Assembly: GCF_003265325.1 (NCBI RefSeq)
Contig: NZ_QGNX01000001.1
Coordinates: 806,001-870,000, forward strand
Source: Oceanibium sediminis
GTDB lineage: Bacteria > Pseudomonadota > Alphaproteobacteria > Rhodobacterales > Rhodobacteraceae
DNA: 64,000 nt
Direction of reading: 5' to 3'
Shown: piece after piece, positions 7,039 to 15,730 of the stretch
Position numbering within the stretch: the stretch's first letter is position 1
Layout: each line of letters starts with the position of its first letter
Program-made: the position numbers and the translations under genes
Notes under the pieces: generated by a model
Seen by the model: only the letters and a program-made list of their open reading frames with translations
Told to the model about the DNA's origin: nothing
Database searches by the model: none

Positions 7039-9744
7039 ATGATCGAACCTGGCGATATTCCGTTCGTTTCCGTGGAAACACCCGAAACCGGGAAATTCAC
7101 GGCTATCGATCTAAACGGGCTTCTGGCTGGCCGCAGCCAGCCGCTGCCCTTCACGCTTCGGGTGATCCTGGAAAACCTGGCGCGGCAAGCGCTGGCCGGC
7201 GCGGACACGCTTAAGGTGATGGGGCAGGTTGCCAACTGGACGCCTGGCGCGCCAGAGATCGCGGTGCCGCTCGCCGTCTCGCGCCTCATGTTGCCCGACA
7301 GTTCTGGCCTGCCGGTCTTGATGGACCTGGCGGCCGCGCGTGACGTCGTGGCCGATCAGGGCGAAGACCCCTCCGTCATCGAGCCGCGCGTGCCGATCAC
7401 CCTGGTGGTGGACCATTCCCTGATCGTGGACATGGCCGGGCATCCCAATGCCCGCACCCACAATATCGCCGAAGAATTCCGCCGTAATTCAGAACGTTAC
7501 AGCTTTTTCAAGTGGGCCGAGCAGGCCTTTGACAAGCTGCGGGTGGTGCCGCCGGGGGCGGGGATCATCCACCAGGTCCACCTGGAGCGGCTGGCGCAGG
7601 TCGTGGAAACCGTGGCCCTGCCCGGCCATGGCGCGCTGACCGGGCCCGAGTTCGTGCTGGGGTGCGACAGCCATACCCCGATGGTCAACGGACTCGGCGT
7701 GCTGGCCTGGGGCGTCGGTGGCATCGACGGAGAGGCCGCCGCCCTCGGCCTGCCCTACGTGGCGCGCGTGCCGCGCGTCGTCGGGCTGCGCTTCAGCGGG
7801 CGGCTGGCACCGGGTGTCCTGCCGACGGACCTCGTGCTGTCGATCACCCAAACGCTGCGCAAGGCCGGTGTCGTCGGGGATTTCGTGGAAGCCTTCGGGC
7901 CAAGCCTGCCGGAACTCACCGTGCCCGACCGGGCGACCATCGCCAACATGGCGCCGGAATACGGCGCCACCGCCTGCCTGTTCCCGATCGACGCACAAAC
8001 CATCGCCTACTTGCGCCAGTCCGGGCGCGACGAAGCGCAGGTCGCGTTGGTCGAGGCCTATGCCCTCGCGGTCGGCCTGTTCGCCGCGCCCGATGCGCCC
8101 GAACCCGCCTATTCCGAGGTGATTGAGGTGGACCTCTCGACCATTGTGCCAAGCGTGGCGGGCCCGAAGCGGCCGCAGGATCGCGTTCCGCTGACCGGCA
8201 TCAAACCGGCCTTCCGCGCCACCCTGACCCGGCCCGTGGCCGAGGGCGGCTTCGGGCTGCCGCAGGACGCGGTGAGGAAGTCCGTTCCAGTCGACGACCT
8301 TGCCGAACCGCTGCGCCATGGCACCATCGCCATCGCGGCGATCACTTCCTGTACGAACACGTCAAACCCCACCGTGATGGTCGCCGCCGGCTTGCTGGCG
8401 CGTAACGCGGTGGCACGGGGGCTGTCAGTGCCCGAGTGGGTCAAGACCTCGCTCGCGCCCGGATCACGGCTGGTGACGGACTACCTGACCGAAGCCGGCT
8501 TGATCGCCCCGCTCGAAGCGTTGGGCTTTCATGTCGTCGGCTATGGCTGCACGACCTGTTCGGGCAAGTCCGGGCCGATCCGCCAAAGCATCGCGTCCGC
8601 GATCGAGCAGGAAGACCTGGTCGCCGCGGCGGTGCTTTCGGGGAACCGCAACTTCGAAGGGCGCATCCACAAGTCCGTCCGCGCCGCCTACCTCGCCTCG
8701 CCGCCGCTGGTGGTGGGTTTCGCGCTTGCCGGGCGGGTCGACGTGGATTTCGAAACCGATCCCCTAGGCTCGGACGCCAGCGGCGCGCCCGTCTTCCTGC
8801 GCGACATCTGGCCGGACCCGGCCGAATTGCAGCGCCTTGTCGCAGGCAGCCAGCGGCCCGAGCGTTTCCGCGAAAGCTACGCCACGCTGTTCGACGGCGG
8901 GGACATCTGGGACCGGTTGGAGGCGCCCACCGGCGCCCGGTTCGCCTGGGACCCCGATTCGACCTATATCCTGCGCCCGCCCTTCTTCGAGCTGGGGACG
9001 GAGCCGCTGCCCGACGCGATTTCCGGCCTGCGGGTGCTCGTCCATGCGGGGGACAGCCTGACCACGGACTACGTGACGCCGAGCGGTGAAATCCTGCCTG
9101 ACAGCCAGCCCGGCCAGTTCCTGATCGCCCGCGGAGTCGAACCGAGCTCGTTCAACGCGGTCACCCAGCGGCGCGGCAACCATGAATTCATGGCGCGGAT
9201 CACCTTCGCCAACCAGCGGATGAAGAACCGCCTCGTCCCCGAGCGTGAGGGCGGCTGGACTCGCCGCGCCCCGGACGCGGGCATCGAAACCATCTTCGAC
9301 CGGGCCGAGGTCTGGAAAGGGGAAGGCGTGCCGGCAATGGTCCTGGCGGGCAAGAACTACGGCATGGGATCCAGCCGGGACTGGGCCGCCAAGGGGCCGA
9401 AGCTTTTGGGCGTGCGCGCCGTGCTGGCCGAAAGCTTCGAGCGGATCCACCGCGCGAACCTGATCGGCATGGGCATCCTGCCGCTGGTCTTTGCCGACGG
9501 GCAGAACGCCGATAGCCTGGGCCTGACCGGGTTCGAGACGTTTTCGATCACCGGCTTGCAGGACGTCCTCAACACCGGCGCGCCGGTCGCTATCCGCGCC
9601 GAGGCGCCAGGCCGGGACGCCATCGAATTCAGCGGGCGACTCGATCTCGCCAGCGGTCACGAAGCCGACGTGTTACAGAAAGGCGGCCTGTTCGCCTCGC
9701 TGCTGGACGGCGTATCATCGGGGGAGCAGAACGATGCATGGTAA
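7039..9744 (+). CDS. aconitase-family hydratase (AcnA-like, divergent)
   Basis: Seen: 901 residues, the AcnA length. Iron-sulfur ligands are Cys438 (ITSCTNT) and Cys504/Cys507 (GYGCTTC). The substrate-binding motifs NRNFEGR and NYGMGSSRDWAAKGP (residues 773-787) are intact. Odd: in AcnA the second cysteine is followed by IGNSG, here by SGKSG; AcnA GDSVTTDHISPAG reads GDSLTTDYVTPSG; RGTFAN reads RITFAN; and SHTT reads SHTP. Known: the family hydrates and dehydrates citrate, methylcitrate, homocitrate, isopropylmalate and dimethylmaleate. Inferred: a catabolic paralogue for another substrate, upstream of the lyase at 5301, with the housekeeping aconitase elsewhere. AAGGAGGGG precedes the ATG. 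First gene of a five-gene operon. Confidence 0.85.
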   Translation: MIEPGDIPFVSVETPETGKFTAIDLNGLLAGRSQPLPFTLRVILENLARQALAGADTLKVMGQVANWTPGAPEIAVPLAVSRLMLPDSSGLPVLMDLAAARDVVADQGEDPSVIEPRVPITLVVDHSLIVDMAGHPNARTHNIAEEFRRNSERYSFFKWAEQAFDKLRVVPPGAGIIHQVHLERLAQVVETVALPGHGALTGPEFVLGCDSHTPMVNGLGVLAWGVGGIDGEAAALGLPYVARVPRVVGLRFSGRLAPGVLPTDLVLSITQTLRKAGVVGDFVEAFGPSLPELTVPDRATIANMAPEYGATACLFPIDAQTIAYLRQSGRDEAQVALVEAYALAVGLFAAPDAPEPAYSEVIEVDLSTIVPSVAGPKRPQDRVPLTGIKPAFRATLTRPVAEGGFGLPQDAVRKSVPVDDLAEPLRHGTIAIAAITSCTNTSNPTVMVAAGLLARNAVARGLSVPEWVKTSLAPGSRLVTDYLTEAGLIAPLEALGFHVVGYGCTTCSGKSGPIRQSIASAIEQEDLVAAAVLSGNRNFEGRIHKSVRAAYLASPPLVVGFALAGRVDVDFETDPLGSDASGAPVFLRDIWPDPAELQRLVAGSQRPERFRESYATLFDGGDIWDRLEAPTGARFAWDPDSTYILRPPFFELGTEPLPDAISGLRVLVHAGDSLTTDYVTPSGEILPDSQPGQFLIARGVEPSSFNAVTQRRGNHEFMARITFANQRMKNRLVPEREGGWTRRAPDAGIETIFDRAEVWKGEGVPAMVLAGKNYGMGSSRDWAAKGPKLLGVRAVLAESFERIHRANLIGMGILPLVFADGQNADSLGLTGFETFSITGLQDVLNTGAPVAIRAEAPGRDAIEFSGRLDLASGHEADVLQKGGLFASLLDGVSSGEQNDAW

Positions 9745-10144
9745 ACTCCAACAGGCAATCGCCACAGCCGAGGCCTACCTGGCCGCGATGGAGGCGCGCG
9801 ACATGGACGCCGCCCGCAGCCACGTGCAGGACGGCCCGCTTGACCTGACCTTCCCCGGCGCGCGCCGCTTCACCGGCATCGACCAGATCGTCGCCAATTC
9901 CGGTGGGCGCTACATCCGGGTCGGCAAGACGATCCAGCGCCGCAGCGCCTGGGAAGAGGACGGGCAGGTGATGGTGCTCATCGCCGGGGAGCTCAACGGC
10001 GTCTGGCGCGACGGCGAAGCCTTCGACGGCATTCGCTTCATCGACCTATTCGCGCTGCGCGATGGCCTTATCGTGCGACAAGAGGTGTGGAACGACGCGG
10101 GCGAGTACCAGCTTGCCCGCAAGGCGGAGGAAAACCAGTCATGA
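9734..10144 (+). CDS. SnoaL/NTF2-like small protein
   Basis: Seen: 136 residues with the NTF2-like pattern: an N-terminal helix (AIATAEAYLAAMEARDMDAARSHV), then alternating strands ending in GIRFIDLFALRDGLIVRQEVWND. The ATG overlaps the end of the aconitase gene by 11 bases and the stop overlaps the next start as ATGA, so it is translated with the operon. Known: SnoaL-like proteins are small cone-shaped barrels used as isomerases, hydratases, dehydratases or simple binding subunits. Inferred: a small-molecule enzyme or accessory of this pathway; the reaction cannot be told. Confidence 0.7.
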   Translation: MHGKLQQAIATAEAYLAAMEARDMDAARSHVQDGPLDLTFPGARRFTGIDQIVANSGGRYIRVGKTIQRRSAWEEDGQVMVLIAGELNGVWRDGEAFDGIRFIDLFALRDGLIVRQEVWNDAGEYQLARKAEENQS

Positions 10145-11517
10145 GCTACGACCTGCTCCTGTCCAACGGCGAGATCGTCTTCCCCGGCCAGTGCGTCCGG
10201 CGCGGCCATGTCGGCGTCAAGGACGGCAAGATTGCCGCGATCCTCGATGTGTCCGAGCGCCCGGACGCGGGCCGCGTGATCGATTGCACCGACAAGTGGA
10301 TCCTGCCGGGCGTGATCGATCCACACACCCATATCGGCTTCGGCGACAAGGAAAACGACTGGAAGACGGAAACCGCGACTGCCGCACTCGGCGGGGTCAC
10401 GGGCCTGATGAGCTTCTGGCGGCACGAGGATCTCGATGCCTCCACCCAGCCTTGGATCGACGCCGGAGAGGCGACCGCCAGCACCGATTTCGGCCTGCAT
10501 TTCGGGGTGACCGCGCGCCGTCACGTGGCCGAACTGGGCGCGCTGTCGGCGAAATACGGCGTGAACTCGATCAAGGTCTACCTGATGTACAAGGGCGCGA
10601 CCGGCGCGGCCAAGGGCTTTACCGAGGTCGACGACGCGCTGCTCTTCTCGGCGCTTCAGGCGGGGGCGCGGCTCAATCGCGGGGTCGTCGGCGTGCATTG
10701 CGAAAACACCGAGGTGATCCCGCTGTTCCGCGAGCCGCTCAAAGCCGCCGGCCGTGACGACCTGGCCGCCTGGGACGAACAGTCGCCGGGCTTCCTTGAA
10801 ACGGAAAACGTCTTCCGCGTGGCCTTCTTCGGCGAAAAGGCGGGCTGTGACGTGAACATCGTGCACATGTCCGCGGTCGAAAGCCTTGACCTCGTGCGCC
10901 GGTTGCGCCACCCGAACCGGCCGAAAATCAACGTCGAGACCTGCATCCACTACCTGTCGCTGACCCGTGAAAGCCCGATCGGGCCCATCGGCAAGGTCAA
11001 TCCGCCGCTTCGCTCGGAAGCCGATGTCGAAGGGCTCTGGGATGGCGTGCGCAACGGCGATATCCAGACCATCGGCTCGGACCACGTGGGGCGCAAGGTC
11101 GCGACCAAGGGGCCTGACATCTGGTCGGCGAGCGCGGGTTTCCCCGGTCTTGCACAGGTGCTGCCGCTTCTACTTGAAGAAGGGCATTTCAAGCGCGGCA
11201 TCCCGGTGGAACAGCTGATCGCGACCACCTCGTCCAACGTGGCGGAGCTTTACGCGCTGCCGGGCAAGGGGCGCATCGCGCCGGGCTTCGATGCGGATTT
11301 CGCCATCGTGGACCCGGCCGGCAGAACCGATGTGTCGGCGGACGCCTACCCGTCCTTCTCGGACTATTCGCCATACGACGGAGCGTCCTGGCGTAGCGCC
11401 GTCACCCATACGATCCTGCGCGGCCAGGTCGTCGTCGAGGACGGGGCGCTTGCACCCGTCCCCGCCGCCCCCGGCCGCTACATCCAACGCAATACCCAAG
11501 GGGAGCTTTCATCGTGA
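10141..11517 (+). CDS. hydantoinase/dihydropyrimidinase-like cyclic amidohydrolase
   Basis: Seen: 458 residues with a complete binuclear metal set: His62 and His64 (PHTH), Lys151 in LMYKG (the carboxylated bridging lysine), His186 (GVHCEN), His242 (VHMSA) and Asp314 (GSDH). The C-terminus ends in the usual composite beta domain (GKGRIAPGFDADFAIVDP). Known: these enzymes open cyclic amides and imides (hydantoins, dihydropyrimidines, succinimide-type rings). The ATG at 10141 overlaps the previous stop and fits the family N-terminus; an earlier start would add an unrelated tail. Inferred: opens a ring to give a half-amide for the following amidohydrolase. Allantoinase or dihydroorotase roles are less likely without their partner genes. 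Confidence 0.85.
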   Translation: MSYDLLLSNGEIVFPGQCVRRGHVGVKDGKIAAILDVSERPDAGRVIDCTDKWILPGVIDPHTHIGFGDKENDWKTETATAALGGVTGLMSFWRHEDLDASTQPWIDAGEATASTDFGLHFGVTARRHVAELGALSAKYGVNSIKVYLMYKGATGAAKGFTEVDDALLFSALQAGARLNRGVVGVHCENTEVIPLFREPLKAAGRDDLAAWDEQSPGFLETENVFRVAFFGEKAGCDVNIVHMSAVESLDLVRRLRHPNRPKINVETCIHYLSLTRESPIGPIGKVNPPLRSEADVEGLWDGVRNGDIQTIGSDHVGRKVATKGPDIWSASAGFPGLAQVLPLLLEEGHFKRGIPVEQLIATTSSNVAELYALPGKGRIAPGFDADFAIVDPAGRTDVSADAYPSFSDYSPYDGASWRSAVTHTILRGQVVVEDGALAPVPAAPGRYIQRNTQGELSS

Positions 11518-12236
11518 CCGAGCGCATCTGGGACAAGTTTCTGACCGAAAGAGATAAAGAGGTGTACCAGCTTGCCGGCTACGGCAAGCGGGGCGGCTTC
11601 GGGACCCGGCCCGCCCTTTTCATCATCGACGTGCAATACAATTTCTGCGGCGACTCGCCGGACGAGCCGCTTCAAGAAGGGTTGCGCAAGTACCGCACCC
11701 ACTGTGGCCCCGAGGGCTGGAAGGCTGTTCCCCATATCGAGCGGCTGATGCACATCGCACGGGCCAAGGATATCCCGATCTTCTACACCCAGTCCGAACG
11801 CCGCCCGGACATGGTCGACAGCGGCGTGCAGACCGGCAAGAGCCACCGCGGCCAGGAAAAAACCTCGACCGAGGGGACGCACGCCACCCAGACGGTCAGC
11901 CCCCTTGCGCCGCGTCCGCAGGACATCCTGATCGGCAAGCGCAAGCCGTCCGCCTTTTTCGGCACGCTGTTCATGAGCCACCTAAACTACCTGGACGTGG
12001 ACACGCTGATCATGACGGGATGCACCTCGTCCGGCTGCCTGCGGGCGACGACGGTGGATGCCTATTCCTACAACTTCAAGACGGTGATACCCGAGGAAAC
12101 CGCCTTCGACCGGTTCGAAGCCAGCCACGCAGTCAACATGTTCGACATGAACTGCAAGTACGCGGACGTGATCCCCACCGATGAGGTCGCCGCCTACCTT
12201 GAGGGGCTGCCGGACCCCGCGCCAAAGGCCGAATAG
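11514..12236 (+). CDS. isochorismatase-fold amidohydrolase (N-carbamoylsarcosine/maleamate amidase-like)
   Basis: Seen: 240 residues. The catalytic triad of the cysteine hydrolases is present: Asp39 (FIIDVQYNF), Lys142 or Lys144 (IGKRKPSAFFGT) and Cys175 (TSSGCLRATTVDA). GFGTRPALFIIDVQ is the start typical of the subgroup with N-carbamoylsarcosine amidase and maleamate amidase. Start is GTG overlapping the hydantoinase stop as GTGA. Known: the subgroup hydrolyses open-chain amides to acid plus ammonia. Inferred: deamidates the product of the ring-opening enzyme before it, releasing ammonium and a di- or tricarboxylate. True isochorismatase is unlikely because no siderophore genes are near. 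Confidence 0.8.
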   Translation: MTERIWDKFLTERDKEVYQLAGYGKRGGFGTRPALFIIDVQYNFCGDSPDEPLQEGLRKYRTHCGPEGWKAVPHIERLMHIARAKDIPIFYTQSERRPDMVDSGVQTGKSHRGQEKTSTEGTHATQTVSPLAPRPQDILIGKRKPSAFFGTLFMSHLNYLDVDTLIMTGCTSSGCLRATTVDAYSYNFKTVIPEETAFDRFEASHAVNMFDMNCKYADVIPTDEVAAYLEGLPDPAPKAE

Positions 12237-12238
12237 GC

Positions 12239-12943
12239 ATGGCAGGGCTTGACCGGATCGACATCCCCGCGGCGGACGGCGCGCTGCCGGCGCTGCGCGG
12301 CCGCCCCCCGGGCGGTTCGACCGGGCGGGCCATCGTGTTGTTGCAGGAGATCTTCGGACTGAACCTGCACATCCGCGAGGTCGTGGCGCAATGGGCATTG
12401 CTGGGCTTTGACGTGATCGCGCCGGACCTGTTTTGGCGCATCGAACCGGGGTTGGAACTCGGCTATGACGGCGCCGACCTGGCTCGGGCCCGCGACGTTT
12501 ATGCCAAGCTGGACTGGGCGGCGGCGGAAGACGACGTCCAGCGCACGGCCGAGTGGCTGCGCGCGGATGGCGCGCGGACGGTTGCCGTTCTGGGCTATTG
12601 CTTCGGCGGCAAGCTGGCAGTGCGCGTCGCCGCTCGGGGCATCGTGGATCGTGCCGTGGGCTACTACGGCGTCGGCATCGAAAAGCTGGGCATCGCGGGG
12701 CAGGTGACCTGCCCGACCCTGCTGCATTTCGGTGCGGAGGATCCCGGCACCCCGCCCGAGGCCATCGCCACGCTGCGCCGGCAGATGCCCGAAGGGACCA
12801 CGATCCACGTCTATGAAAACGCCGGGCACGGGTTCAACAACTGGTACAAGCCCAGCCATAACGCCCCGGCGGGCCAACTGGCTTTCGCTCGCAGCGCGGC
12901 ATTCCTGTCAGCGGATGACCTCACCCCCGGTACAGCCCCCTGA
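12239..12943 (+). CDS. dienelactone hydrolase family protein
   Basis: Seen: 234 residues with the cysteine nucleophile elbow GYCFGG (Cys121), an acidic residue in FGAEDPG near residue 170 and His197 in NAGHGFNNW, plus the family start LQEIFGLNLHIREV. Known: carboxymethylenebutenolidase-type hydrolases cut lactones or activated esters. Starts 2 bases after the previous stop, last gene of the operon. Inferred: hydrolyses a lactone or similar intermediate; it could also remove a cyclic by-product formed when a hydroxy acid lactonises. A GCCCCC/GGGGGC hairpin overlaps the stop but has no T-run. Confidence 0.8.
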   Translation: MAGLDRIDIPAADGALPALRGRPPGGSTGRAIVLLQEIFGLNLHIREVVAQWALLGFDVIAPDLFWRIEPGLELGYDGADLARARDVYAKLDWAAAEDDVQRTAEWLRADGARTVAVLGYCFGGKLAVRVAARGIVDRAVGYYGVGIEKLGIAGQVTCPTLLHFGAEDPGTPPEAIATLRRQMPEGTTIHVYENAGHGFNNWYKPSHNAPAGQLAFARSAAFLSADDLTPGTAP

Positions 12944-13170
12944 ACGGGGGCGCCGGGGCGCTCACGTGTGGACCCTCGATCACATTCTGTTGCCACCCCG
13001 GGGCCTGATCGGTGCCTTGATTCTGCGTGAAGCGGCGCACCCGCGCAGCGAGGGCTGAGAACGTGTTTGCCCATTCGCGCCGGGTAAACCGGCCGAGGGC
13101 GCAGCGGCACCCACAGCGCATATCGTGCGCAGAAAGGGCTATTGCCCTGACGATCTATCTATTCCTGAAA

Positions 13171-13247
13171 TGGTCGGAGTGGCGAGATTCGAACTCACGA
13201 CCCCTGCCTCCCGAAGACAGTGCTCTACCAGGCTGAGCTACACTCCG
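13171..13247 (-). tRNA. tRNA-Pro (anticodon CGG)
   Basis: Seen on the minus strand: acceptor arms CGGAGTG/CACTCCG, D stem GCTC/GAGC, anticodon stem CTGTC/GGCAG around loop TTCGGGA (anticodon CGG), T arm with TTCGAAT, discriminator A and encoded CCA at 13173-13171. Reads proline CCG codons, common in this GC-rich genome. The 227 bases between it and the preceding operon show nothing else. Confidence 0.95.
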
Positions 13248-13257
13248 ACACCGCGCG

Positions 13258-13286
13258 CTTATAGGGCCAAGAATTGGGGCGCGCAA
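13258..13286 (-). promoter_or_regulatory. promoter of tRNA-Pro
   Basis: Seen on the minus strand: TTGCGC (13286-13281), 17-base spacer, TATAAG (13263-13258), ending 10 bases before the tRNA 5' end, in the right place for a short-leader tRNA promoter. Confidence 0.55.
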
Positions 13287-13365
13287 GGCTCCTTGAACGA
13301 AAACGCGGCGCGCTTTTGGCCACTGTGATCGCCGGGCCGCGCGGGGGATGTCCGCGCGGCCGTTG

Positions 13366-13392
13366 CCGGCCGGGGGGCGTGCCCCCGGCCGG
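13366..13392. terminator. GC hairpin after leuB (possible terminator without U-tract)
   Basis: CCGGCCGGGGG (13366-13376) pairs perfectly with CCCCCGGCCGG (13382-13392). It starts 8 bases past the leuB stop. No T-run follows on the minus strand, so it may stabilise the 3' end or need Rho. Confidence 0.4.
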
Positions 13393-13400
13393 GTGTCGGA

Positions 13401-14495
13401 TCAGTCGAGCGCGGCGATGATCGCGTCGCCCATTTCCGAGGTGGAGACCGGCGCGCGGCCTTCCTCGCCGATCAGGTCGGCGGTGCGCAGACCGTCGGCC
13501 AGCACCTTTTCCACCGCGCCTTCAACGGCATCGGCGGCACCGCCCATGTCGAAGGAATAGCGCAGCGCCATGGCGAAGCTCAGGATACAGGCGATCGGGT
13601 TCGCCTTGCCCTGGCCGGCAATATCCGGGGCCGAACCATGCACCGGCTCGTACATGGCCTTGGGCCGCCCGTTGGCCATCGGCAGGCCCAGGCTGGCGGA
13701 GGGCAGCATGCCCAGAGAGCCGGTCAGCATCGCGGCCAGGTCGCTCAGCAGATCGCCGAACAGGTTGTCGGTGACGATCACGTCGAACTGCTTCGGCCAG
13801 CGGGTCAGCTGCATCGCGCCTGCGTCGGCGTACATGTGGCTCAGCTCGACATCAGGGTACTCGGTGTCGCCGATCTTCTGGACCACCTCGCGCCACAGCA
13901 CGCCGGATTCCATCACGTTGGCCTTCTCCATCGAGCACAGGCGGTTCTGCCGCTTGCGCGCCAGTTCGAAGGCGGAACGCGCCACGCGCTCGATTTCGGA
14001 CTCGGTGTAACGCTGGGTGTTGATGCCCACCCGCTCGTTGCCTTCCTCGAAGATGCCGCGCGGCTCACCGAAGTACACGCCGGAGGTCAGCTCACGCACG
14101 ATCATGATATCGAGGCCGGAGACCACGTCACGCTTGAGCGAGCTGAAGTCCGCCAGCGCGTCGAAGCACTGCGCCGGGCGCAGGTTGGCGAACAGGTCCA
14201 TTTCCTTGCGCAGGCGCAGCAGGCCACGCTCGGGCTTCAGGCTGAAGTCCAGGGTGTCGTACTGCGGCCCGCCGACAGCGCCGAGCAGCACGGCGTCAAC
14301 GCCCTGGGCGCGTTCCATCGTCTCGTCGGTCAGGGGGGTGCCATGGGCGTCATAGGCCACGCCGCCGACCAGGTCCTCGGACACGTCGAACGTGGTGCCC
14401 TTGGTCGCCATCCAGTCGATGACCTTGCGGACCTCGGTCATGACTTCCGGGCCGATCCCGTCGCCGGGAAGAATGAGGAGTGAGGGATTTGCCAT
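13401..14495 (-). CDS. leuB: 3-isopropylmalate dehydrogenase
   Basis: Seen: 364 residues beginning [19 protein letters not shown], with [22 protein letters not shown], the [16 protein letters not shown] metal/substrate stretch and [14 protein letters not shown]. Known: NAD-dependent oxidation and decarboxylation of 3-isopropylmalate in leucine synthesis. The start at 14495 matches the family N-terminus and has AAAGGTGG upstream; the frame extends 22 codons further without support. It follows leuC and leuD on the same strand, separated from them by two unrelated genes. Confidence 0.97.
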   Translation of the reverse strand: MANPSLLILPGDGIGPEVMTEVRKVIDWMATKGTTFDVSEDLVGGVAYDAHGTPLTDETMERAQGVDAVLLGAVGGPQYDTLDFSLKPERGLLRLRKEMDLFANLRPAQCFDALADFSSLKRDVVSGLDIMIVRELTSGVYFGEPRGIFEEGNERVGINTQRYTESEIERVARSAFELARKRQNRLCSMEKANVMESGVLWREVVQKIGDTEYPDVELSHMYADAGAMQLTRWPKQFDVIVTDNLFGDLLSDLAAMLTGSLGMLPSASLGLPMANGRPKAMYEPVHGSAPDIAGQGKANPIACILSFAMALRYSFDMGGAADAVEGAVEKVLADGLRTADLIGEEGRAPVSTSEMGDAIIAALD

Positions 14496-14594
14496 GCCGG
14501 TCCACCTTTGAAATGCACTGATTTTCGCATTTCCGGTAACGGCTTTGGCCGGGGTGGTCAAGGAAACCCCTGTGAATGCGGGGCGTGCGGGGGC

Positions 14595-15722
14595 CTAGAA
14601 GTCCAGGTCGACCCAGACCAGCCGGTGGGAAGAGGCGGCGGTGGCGGCGGATTCGCCCTCGGGCCAGTACACGCCGGAGCCGGTCACGCTGAGCCGGGCG
14701 TCGGGCAGCACGTAGTCGACCCGCATGTTGCCGGGGCCCCGCCCGGTGTCGTCCCAGTCGGCGGTATCGCGGGCCGGATCGCCCCGCTGCGTGACGTTCG
14801 CACCGCCCTGGGACAGGGCGGCGGCGCGCCCGCCCGCGCTTTCCGGGGCCGGGTCCTGCAATAACGGGTCGGCCAGCAGTGCGCGGATCGCGCCGCGCCG
14901 CCCGTCGCCATCCTCGGGGTCGGCGTTCAGATCGCCCAGGATCACGAAAGGCGCACCCCCGCGCGAGACGGTCGCCCCCGCGTCGGAGGGGAAGGACGCC
15001 CCGTTCAGGTAGTGGCTCCAGAAGGTGATCTCGTCGTGGTTGCGCCGCCCGTTGCGATCCTCCGGTCCGTCGAAGACGGGGGGCGTGGGGTGGCTGACGA
15101 ACAGGCGCAGGGGCTGGCCCGCCACGTCCACCGCCAAATCCCAATGCGCCTTGTGGGACAGGCGCAACGCGGCTTGCGCCTCGGCGCTGGGATAGGGGGT
15201 GCCGTCGGCATGCCGCGGCAGGTCGGCCCAGTCCAGCGAGGACCAGCGCAGCAGGCGGAACCGGTGCGAGGCACTTGCATCGATGGGAAAGCGCGACAGC
15301 ACCGCCATGCCCTCATGCCCCGGATACAGCCCGTAGGCATGGGCATCCGCCGGGCCATAGGTCTTGCCGTCGCGGTTCAGGTCAAAACCGCTGGGCTGTC
15401 CGGTATTCACTTCGTCGAGGAAGGTGTGGGGCAGGGACAGGCCGTTCGGACCAGCCGCCAGCTGGGCGGCGAACGCCTCCAACGCGAAGCCGCCAGCGTC
15501 ATAGTCGAATTCGCTGAGCAGCAGGATGTCCGGGCGCACCTCCTGCAGGACCTTGATCACGGCGGCGACCTGGGGATCCTCGCCCCGCTCGATATCGCGC
15601 AGCAGGATTCCGGGCGCGGTCCGGCTGAGAGAGGCGTTGAAACTGGCGACGCGCACCGTCTCGGCCATGCCTGCGCCGCCGGACAGGACGGCGAGCGCCG
15701 CAAGAAGCAAGCTGCGCAGCAT
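14595..15722 (-). CDS. secreted endonuclease/exonuclease/phosphatase-fold protein
   Basis: Seen: 375 residues with a Sec signal peptide (MLRSLLLAALAVLSGGAGMA) and EEP-fold motifs: ASFNASLSR, LLLSEFDYD, GDLNADPEDG and a final SSHRLVWVDLDF. Known: the fold includes DNases, sphingomyelinases and inositol phosphatases; the last motif is usually SDH, so Ser in place of that Asp is worth noting. The start at 15722 opens the signal peptide; the frame is open much further upstream but only as a shadow of the membrane-protein gene. It begins 8 bases after that gene's stop, so they are probably co-transcribed. Inferred: exported nuclease or phosphatase; substrate unknown. Confidence 0.8.
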   Translation of the reverse strand: MLRSLLLAALAVLSGGAGMAETVRVASFNASLSRTAPGILLRDIERGEDPQVAAVIKVLQEVRPDILLLSEFDYDAGGFALEAFAAQLAAGPNGLSLPHTFLDEVNTGQPSGFDLNRDGKTYGPADAHAYGLYPGHEGMAVLSRFPIDASASHRFRLLRWSSLDWADLPRHADGTPYPSAEAQAALRLSHKAHWDLAVDVAGQPLRLFVSHPTPPVFDGPEDRNGRRNHDEITFWSHYLNGASFPSDAGATVSRGGAPFVILGDLNADPEDGDGRRGAIRALLADPLLQDPAPESAGGRAAALSQGGANVTQRGDPARDTADWDDTGRGPGNMRVDYVLPDARLSVTGSGVYWPEGESAATAASSHRLVWVDLDF

Positions 15723-15730
15723 CGCTGGGC

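Noticed and set aside
5301-9744. Plain methylcitrate cycle (prp) cluster
   Set aside because: The lyase and aconitase would fit, but prpC, prpD and a PrpR-type regulator are absent, and the flanking amidohydrolases and transporter are not part of that cycle.
12944-13170. Short frames between the hydrolase operon and tRNA-Pro
   Set aside because: They have no ribosome sites, are Arg/Pro-rich and overlap on both strands. I see no gene there and no integrase or duplicated tRNA end that would mark an island boundary.
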